NCBI RefSeq assembly: GCF_011516645.4
Contig: NZ_CP088285.1
Location: 5,784,501 to 5,848,500, forward strand
Source of the DNA: Bradyrhizobium septentrionale
GTDB lineage: Bacteria > Pseudomonadota > Alphaproteobacteria > Rhizobiales > Xanthobacteraceae
DNA: 64,000 bases
Direction of reading: 5' to 3'
Each line of letters begins with the position of its first letter. The stretch's first letter is position 1. The notes under the pieces were generated by a model. The model made no database searches. It was not told the origin of the DNA and was given only the letters and a program-made list of their open reading frames with translations. The position numbers and the translations under genes are program-made. Positions 59,186 to 64,000 of this stretch are shown here, piece after piece.

Positions 59186-61006
59186 ATGACGATGACCGAG
59201 CAAGCCCGCGACGCAAAGCCCTCCGCGATCGACAAGGAGCGGTTGCGCCTGAAATATCAGGAGGAGCGCAACAAGCGGCTGCGTCCTGACGGCAATGACC
59301 AGTACCTCCAGATCAAGGGCCAGCTCGCGCATTATCTCGACGATCCCTACACGCCGGTCGCAGAACGCGCGCCGAAGACCGACCACGTCACCTTCGCCTT
59401 CATCGGCGGCGGTTTTGCCGGGCTCGCCACCGCGGCGCGGCTGACCGAAGCCGGCATCAAGGATGTCCGCATTGTCGAGAAGGGCGGCGATTTCGGCGGC
59501 ACCTGGTACTGGAACCGCTATCCCGGCGCGCAGTGCGACACGGCGTCCATGGTCTACATGCCGCTGCTCGAAGAGACCGGCCACATGCCGTCGGAGAAAT
59601 ACGCGCACGCGCCTGAAATCCTGGCGCATTGCCAGCGCATCGGCCGGCAGTTCAATCTCTACGACAATGCGCTGTTTCACACCGAGGTGACGAGCCTCGA
59701 TTGGGATTCGGCGCAATCGCGCTGGGTCATCCGCACCACCAGAGGCGATGCCTTCACCGCGCAATATGTCGGCATCGGCACCGGCCCGCTGCATGTGCCG
59801 AAGCTGCCCGGCATTCCCGGCATCGAGCGCTTCAAGGGCCACTCGTTCCACACCAGCCGCTGGGATTACGATTACACCGGCGGCGATCCCAAGGGCGCAC
59901 CGATGACGAAGCTCGCCGACAAGCGCGTCGGCATCATCGGCACCGGCGCAACGTCGGTGCAGTGCATTCCGCACCTCGCGCGCGCCTGCAAGGAGCTCTA
60001 CGTGTTCCAACGCACGCCGTCGTCGGTCGACGTGCGCGGCAACGGCCCGATCGATCCCGACTGGTTTGCCGATATCGCGACGCCGGGCTGGCAACAGCGC
60101 TGGCTGGAGAATTTCACCGCCAACCAGGCTGGCGGATCGGCCGAGGAAGATCTGGTGCAGGACGGCTGGACCGACCTGTCGAAGCGGATCCGCGCCAAGG
60201 TCATGCTGCTGCCGCGCGAGCAGCGGACCCTGGAAAACATGCGGGCCACCTTCGAGGATTCCGACTTCGAGAAGATGGAGGAAATCCGCAACCGGGTCGA
60301 CACCATCGTCCGCGATTCGGAGACGGCCAAGAACCTCAAGGCCTGGTACGGCCAGCTCTGCAAGCGGCCATGTTTCCACGATGCCTATCTGCAGGCCTTC
60401 AACACGCCAGGCACGCATCTGGTCGATACCGAGGGCAAGGGCGTCGAGGAGATCACCGAGAACGGGATCGTCGTCGCGGGCAAGGAATATGCGCTCGATT
60501 GCATCATCTACGCGTCGGGATTCGAGGTCGGGACCGAATATCGCAGGCGCGCGGGCTTCGATCTGACCGGCCGCGACGGCATCAAGCTGTCGGAGCATTG
60601 GGCCGAGGGCATGCGTACCAAGCACGGTATCCACGTGCACGGCTTTCCGAACGTGTTCTTCGTGCAGCCGACGCAGGGCGCCAATCTGATTTCCAACGTG
60701 CCGCACAATCTGACCGAAGCGGCGCGCACCATCGCCTTGATGGTCGGCCATGCCAGTGATAACGGCTTCACGGAAATCGAGGTCAGCAAGGAGGCCGAGG
60801 ATCGCTGGGTCGAGCTGCTGTTGACCAGCGTCGGCCGGATGATCGGCGGACCCGATTGCACGCCCGGCTACTACAACAATGAGGGCCGCGAGCCGGGTCC
60901 CGCTGCCAAGCTCAATGTCGGCCATCCCTCGGGCGCGTTGGCCTACTTCAAATATATCGACGGCTGGCGCAACAGCGGCCAGTTCGAAGGCGTGCAATTC
61001 CGCTGA
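59186..61006 (+). CDS. FAD-dependent monooxygenase, Baeyer-Villiger type (second copy)
   Basis: 606 residues, with a ~60-residue N-terminal extension (EQARDAKPSAIDKERLRLKYQEERNKRL) before the FAD loop FIGGGFAGLATAARLTEAG, then GDFGGTWYWNRYPGAQCDTASMVY, the fingerprint FKGHSFHTSRWDYD and NADPH loop IIGTGATSVQCIP. The longer N-terminus and the fingerprint fit the phenylacetone or large-ring ketone monooxygenase group better than the shorter enzyme at 15254. A putative promoter TTGACA lies at 59125. The alkylsulfatase gene follows after 50 bp. Confidence 0.9.
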   Translation: MTMTEQARDAKPSAIDKERLRLKYQEERNKRLRPDGNDQYLQIKGQLAHYLDDPYTPVAERAPKTDHVTFAFIGGGFAGLATAARLTEAGIKDVRIVEKGGDFGGTWYWNRYPGAQCDTASMVYMPLLEETGHMPSEKYAHAPEILAHCQRIGRQFNLYDNALFHTEVTSLDWDSAQSRWVIRTTRGDAFTAQYVGIGTGPLHVPKLPGIPGIERFKGHSFHTSRWDYDYTGGDPKGAPMTKLADKRVGIIGTGATSVQCIPHLARACKELYVFQRTPSSVDVRGNGPIDPDWFADIATPGWQQRWLENFTANQAGGSAEEDLVQDGWTDLSKRIRAKVMLLPREQRTLENMRATFEDSDFEKMEEIRNRVDTIVRDSETAKNLKAWYGQLCKRPCFHDAYLQAFNTPGTHLVDTEGKGVEEITENGIVVAGKEYALDCIIYASGFEVGTEYRRRAGFDLTGRDGIKLSEHWAEGMRTKHGIHVHGFPNVFFVQPTQGANLISNVPHNLTEAARTIALMVGHASDNGFTEIEVSKEAEDRWVELLLTSVGRMIGGPDCTPGYYNNEGREPGPAAKLNVGHPSGALAYFKYIDGWRNSGQFEGVQFR

Positions 61007-61056
61007 GTACAGCGCGATCGGGACTGATTTCCTCGAGGTATAGGGAGTGCTTGAGT

Positions 61057-63000
61057 ATGACCCAGACAACCGCAGCTGAAACGTCGCAGCAACTGCCGAA
61101 AGCGGCCTCCGCGTCGGTCATCGCGCAGCACGAGGCGATGCTGAAGGCGCTGCCATTCGCCGACACCAGGGATTTCGACGATGCCGCGCGCGGCTTCCTC
61201 GGCACCATCGAGAACGCGCACGTCACCTCGGCCCAGGGCCGGGTGGTCTGGAGCCTCGAGCCTTACGGCTTCCTCTCCGACGAGAAAGCGCCTGCGACCG
61301 TCGATCCGAGCCTGTGGCGGCAGTCGCGGCTCAACATGCATCACGGCCTGTTCGAGGTGGTACCCGGCGTCTACCAGGTGCGCGGGCTCGACATCGCCAA
61401 CATGACGCTGATCGAAGGCGACAAGGGCGTCATCGTGGTCGATACGCTGACCTCGATCGAGGGCGCACGCGCCGCCATGGAACTGTACTTCCAGCATCGC
61501 GGCAAGCGGTCGGTCGGCGCCGTGATCTTCACCCACACCCACACCGACCATTGGGGCGGCGCGCGCGGCGTGCTCGACGACGCCATGCTGGCGGCGGGCG
61601 TGCCGATTATCGCGCCGAACTTCTTCATGGAGCACGCGGTCTCCGAAAACATCATCGCGGGTCCGGCAATGCTGCGCCGCGCGCAGTACCAGTTCGGGCC
61701 GTTCCTCGCCAAGGGCGTCCGCGGCCAGGTCGATTGCGGCCTCGGCAAGACCATGGCGGCGGGCGGCGTGGCGTTGCTGCGCCCAACCGATCTGATCATC
61801 GCGACCGGCGATACGCGCATCATCGACGGCGTCGAATTCGAATTCCAGATGGCGCCGAACAGCGAGGCGCCGGCGGAGATGCATTTCTTCATTCCGCGCT
61901 ACCAGCTCCTGAACCTCGCCGAGAACTGCACGCACAATTTCCACAATCTGTTGCCGTTCCGCGGCGCCGACGTGCGCGATGCCCTGGCCTGGTCGAAATA
62001 TCTCGGCGAGGCGCTGCAGATGTGGGGCGGCAAGGCGGAGGCGATGTGCGGCCAGCATCATTGGCCGGTGTGGGGGCGGGAGCGGATCGACAGCATGATC
62101 CGCCAGCAGCGCGATCTCTACAAATACGCGCACGACCAGACCATCCGGCTGATGAATCACGGGCTCAACGCGGCCGAGATTGCCGAGACGATCCGGCTGC
62201 CCTCGAGCCTCGAAGGCGCCTGGCACGGCCGCGGCTATTACGGCCACATCAGGCACAATGTGAAGGCGATCTATCAAAAATATCTCGGCTGGTACGACGC
62301 CAATCCGGTCAATCTCGATCCCTTGCCACCGGTCGAGGCCGGCAAGAAGTATGTCGAGTATATGGGCGGCGCCGACGCAATCCTGAAACGGGCCGCGGCC
62401 GATTTCGCCAAGGGTGAATTCCGCTTCGTGGCGCAGGCCGTCAGCCATCTCGTGTTCGCCGAACCGGATAATCAGGCGGCCCGCGCATTGCTGGCCGACA
62501 CGTTCGAGCAGCTCGGCTACGCCGCGGAGAGCTCGACCTGGCGCAACGCCTATCTGTTCGGCGCCCAGGAGCTGCGGCAGGGCATGCCGAAGACCCCGCC
62601 GCGCTCGCCGATGCCGCGCGAGACGCTGGCTGCGCTGCGCACCGAGCAGCTCTGGGACGTGCTCGGCATCCGTCTCAACGGTCCCAAGGCCGAAGGTAAG
62701 CGCATCGTGCTGAACTGGAGCTTCACCGACACCGGCGAGACGTTTGTGCTCAATCTCGAGAATTCGGCGCTGACCTACGTCAAAGGCGCGCAGGCCGCCG
62801 ATGCGCACGCGAGCTTCACGCTGGCGCGCAGCGTGCTGGACGAGGTGATTGCCAAGCTGACCACGTTCCCCGACGCGGTCGGCGCCGGCAAGATCAAGGT
62901 GGCGGGCGATCCGTCGCGGCTCGATGAGTTGATGGCGCTGATGGACGAATTCCCGCGGATGTTCGAGATAGTCGAGCCGAAGCGGACGGTGGTGGTGTGA
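61057..63000 (+). CDS. Alkylsulfatase, SdsA-type metallo-beta-lactamase fold
   Basis: 647 residues. THTHTDHWGGA gives the di-zinc ligands His160, His162, Asp164 and His165 of the MBL domain; ENIIAGPAMLRRAQYQFG and GDTRIIDGVEFEFQMAPNSEAPAEMHFFIP are typical of primary alkylsulfatases. A helical dimer domain (FRFVAQAVSHLVFAEPDNQAARALLADTFEQLGYAAES) and a C-terminal SCP2-like domain follow. It would release sulfate from alkyl sulfates. The ATG at 61057 is used; a TTG two codons earlier is nearer to the AGGGAG site. No signal peptide, unlike secreted SdsA1. Co-directional with the monooxygenase. Confidence 0.9.
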   Translation: MTQTTAAETSQQLPKAASASVIAQHEAMLKALPFADTRDFDDAARGFLGTIENAHVTSAQGRVVWSLEPYGFLSDEKAPATVDPSLWRQSRLNMHHGLFEVVPGVYQVRGLDIANMTLIEGDKGVIVVDTLTSIEGARAAMELYFQHRGKRSVGAVIFTHTHTDHWGGARGVLDDAMLAAGVPIIAPNFFMEHAVSENIIAGPAMLRRAQYQFGPFLAKGVRGQVDCGLGKTMAAGGVALLRPTDLIIATGDTRIIDGVEFEFQMAPNSEAPAEMHFFIPRYQLLNLAENCTHNFHNLLPFRGADVRDALAWSKYLGEALQMWGGKAEAMCGQHHWPVWGRERIDSMIRQQRDLYKYAHDQTIRLMNHGLNAAEIAETIRLPSSLEGAWHGRGYYGHIRHNVKAIYQKYLGWYDANPVNLDPLPPVEAGKKYVEYMGGADAILKRAAADFAKGEFRFVAQAVSHLVFAEPDNQAARALLADTFEQLGYAAESSTWRNAYLFGAQELRQGMPKTPPRSPMPRETLAALRTEQLWDVLGIRLNGPKAEGKRIVLNWSFTDTGETFVLNLENSALTYVKGAQAADAHASFTLARSVLDEVIAKLTTFPDAVGAGKIKVAGDPSRLDELMALMDEFPRMFEIVEPKRTVVV

Positions 63001-63023
63001 CGGACGCGTACCCAGAACGATAA

Positions 63024-63129
63024 CCGTCACCCTGAGGAGGCCGCGGAGCGGCCGTCTCGAAGGGTCGACGGCCCGGTTGGTGGCCGTACATCCTTCGAGG
63101 CTCGCTCCGCTCGCACCTCAGGATGACGG
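63024..63129. repeat. PAL-A repeat, copy 7
   Basis: CCGTCACCCTGAGGAGG to CACCTCAGGATGACGG, directly after the alkylsulfatase gene. Confidence 0.88.
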
Positions 63130-63150
63130 GATGGCCAGATGGGGACGAGG

Positions 63151-63234
63151 CGTCATTGCGAGCGTAGCGAAGCAATTCAGGGTGTCGCTGCTGAGACATG
63201 GATTGCTTCGTCGCTTCGCTCCTCGCAATGACGG
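63151..63234. repeat. PAL-B repeat, copy 3
   Basis: CGTCATTGCGAGCG and CGCTCCTCGCAATGACGG arms, with GCGAAGCAATTC and ATGGATTGCTTCG inside. It and copy 7 of PAL-A together fill the gap between convergent genes. Confidence 0.85.
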
Positions 63235-63254
63235 CAGAGAGACCGATCGCTGTC

Positions 63255-63959
63255 TCAAATCCCCAGATACGCCGCCTGCACCTGCTTGTTGTTGGCGAGC
63301 TCGGCGCTCGTGCCCTGCATGATTACGTTGCCGCTTTCCAGCACATAGGCGCGCTGCACCAGTGACAGGGCGCGGCTGACATTCTGCTCGACCAGCAGGA
63401 TCGCGGTGCCCATCTTGTGGATCTCGCCGATCTTCTCGAAGGTGACGTCGGTCATGACAGGGGCCAGGCCCAGCGAGGGTTCGTCCAGCATGAGCAGGCG
63501 GGGCTTGAGCATCAGGCCGCGGCCGACCGCGAGCATCTGCTGCTCGCCACCGCTCATGGTGCCGGCAAGCTGTTTCTTGCGGTCGGCGAGCCGCGGGAAG
63601 ATACTGTAGACCAGCTCCATCGTGCGTGCGCGGTCGGCCTTGGCTTTCGGGGTATAGGCGCCGATCTCGAGGTTTTCCTGCACCGTCATTTCCGGAAACA
63701 CCTGGCGTCCCTCCGGGACATGCGCGATGCCGAGCTCGGGAATCCGGTACGGCGGCAGGGTTGCGAGGTCGACGCCGTCGAACGTGACCTTGCCGGCGAA
63801 CAGTTTGACGAGGCCGGAGACGGCGCGCAGCGTCGTGCTCTTGCCGGCGCCGTTGGCGCCGAGCAGGCCGACGGCTTCGCCTTCGCCGATCGAGATGCTG
63901 ACATCGGTGATGGCGGGGACCGAGCCGTAGCTGGCGCTGACGTGGGACAGCTCAAGCAT
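63255..63959 (-). CDS. livF: Liv-type ABC transporter ATP-binding protein LivF (second system)
   Basis: 234 residues with Walker A GANGAGKST, Q-loop VPEGRQVF, signature MSGGEQQMLAVGRGL, Walker B LLMLDEPSLGLAP and VEQNVSRAL. Its start overlaps the end of a livG-like gene, so a further branched-chain-amino-acid-type importer continues beyond the window. It is distinct from the LivF at 39716. Confidence 0.92.
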   Translation of the reverse strand: MLELSHVSASYGSVPAITDVSISIGEGEAVGLLGANGAGKSTTLRAVSGLVKLFAGKVTFDGVDLATLPPYRIPELGIAHVPEGRQVFPEMTVQENLEIGAYTPKAKADRARTMELVYSIFPRLADRKKQLAGTMSGGEQQMLAVGRGLMLKPRLLMLDEPSLGLAPVMTDVTFEKIGEIHKMGTAILLVEQNVSRALSLVQRAYVLESGNVIMQGTSAELANNKQVQAAYLGI

Positions 63960-64000
63960 GGGCGTCCCCCTGTGCCGGCGGATGCACGTAGGAGCCGAGA
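63952..64000 (-). CDS. LivG-like ABC ATPase, C-terminal tail only
   Basis: Reverse-strand frame ending LGSYVHPPAQGDAHA and a stop at 63952, overlapping the livF start by 8 bp. A short tail with LG.YV near the end is the usual finish of LivG proteins, and livG directly precedes livF in such operons. Only 15-16 residues are in the window. Confidence 0.6.
   Translation of the reverse strand, partial: LGSYVHPPAQGDAHA

Noticed and set aside
1482..63129. Repeated palindromes as a CRISPR array
   Set aside because: Copies are single, about 80-150 bp long, scattered in intergenic gaps and internally palindromic; there are no short regularly spaced repeats with unique spacers and no cas genes.

Overview
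The window looks like a chromosomal segment of a Bradyrhizobium-type alphaproteobacterium. The evidence is very high G+C, dense accessory catabolic operons, NMT1-, Liv- and Fbp-type ABC transporters, Omp25-like porins, and several families of intergenic palindromic repeats (PAL-A, PAL-B and PAL-C below) of the kind common in that group. This assignment is inferred from the look of the proteins and repeats; no marker gene such as rRNA is present. No rRNA, tRNA, CRISPR array or intact insertion sequence was seen.

Layout. 1-5.5 kb: a truncated cytosine-deaminase-like amidohydrolase and a divergent SnoaL-like protein, a spermidine-synthase-like membrane protein bracketed by repeats and a broken copy of the SnoaL 3' end, and an FCD-type GntR regulator. 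5.6-13.5 kb: an NMT1/nitrate-type ABC transporter, a second amidohydrolase and a single-chain biotin-dependent acyl-CoA carboxylase, sharing operator-like repeats with the first amidohydrolase. 13.5-21.7 kb: porin, Baeyer-Villiger monooxygenase, CYP153-like P450, GMC oxidoreductase with its small partner, HtrA protease. 21.8-24.3 kb: a three-gene metallophosphoesterase/membrane-protein cassette bracketed by 85-bp direct repeats. 24.8-28.3 kb: a frameshifted alpha/beta hydrolase, O-acetylhomoserine sulfhydrylase and nicotinate phosphoribosyltransferase.

28.3-45.7 kb is the most interesting part: a nicotinate-degradation regulon that joins two halves usually found in different organisms. An aerobic, cytochrome c-linked nicotinate dehydrogenase (NicA/NicB type) would make 6-hydroxynicotinate. 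Divergent from it, a homologue of the 6-hydroxynicotinate reductase of anaerobic nicotinate fermenters is coupled to a UPF0280/ApbE-superfamily protein, a PF06684 protein, a complete Liv-type transporter and a MarR regulator. About 9 kb further on, an enamidase homologue and a divergent ferredoxin-NADP+ reductase share a promoter region. The nicA, hnr and ena/fpr promoters carry GTATAC-centred palindromes of one type, which ties the loci together. The predicted route is nicotinate -> 6-hydroxynicotinate -> 1,4,5,6-tetrahydro-6-oxonicotinate -> 2-formylglutarate; enzymes after that step are not in the window. A methanethiol oxidase (SBP56) and a membrane protein sit between the two parts.

45.8-51.9 kb: a soxFXYZA sulfur-oxidation operon (no soxB or soxCD here; SoxY has a non-standard C-terminal arm) preceded on the same strand by an isoquinoline-1-oxidoreductase-like molybdenum hydroxylase. 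52.0-54.6 kb: MFS exporter, TetR regulator and a darcynin-like protein with a clear TetR-type operator. 55.2-63.0 kb: an Fbp-type ABC transporter, a second Baeyer-Villiger monooxygenase and an SdsA-type alkylsulfatase. 63.2-64 kb: LivF and the tail of LivG of another transporter.
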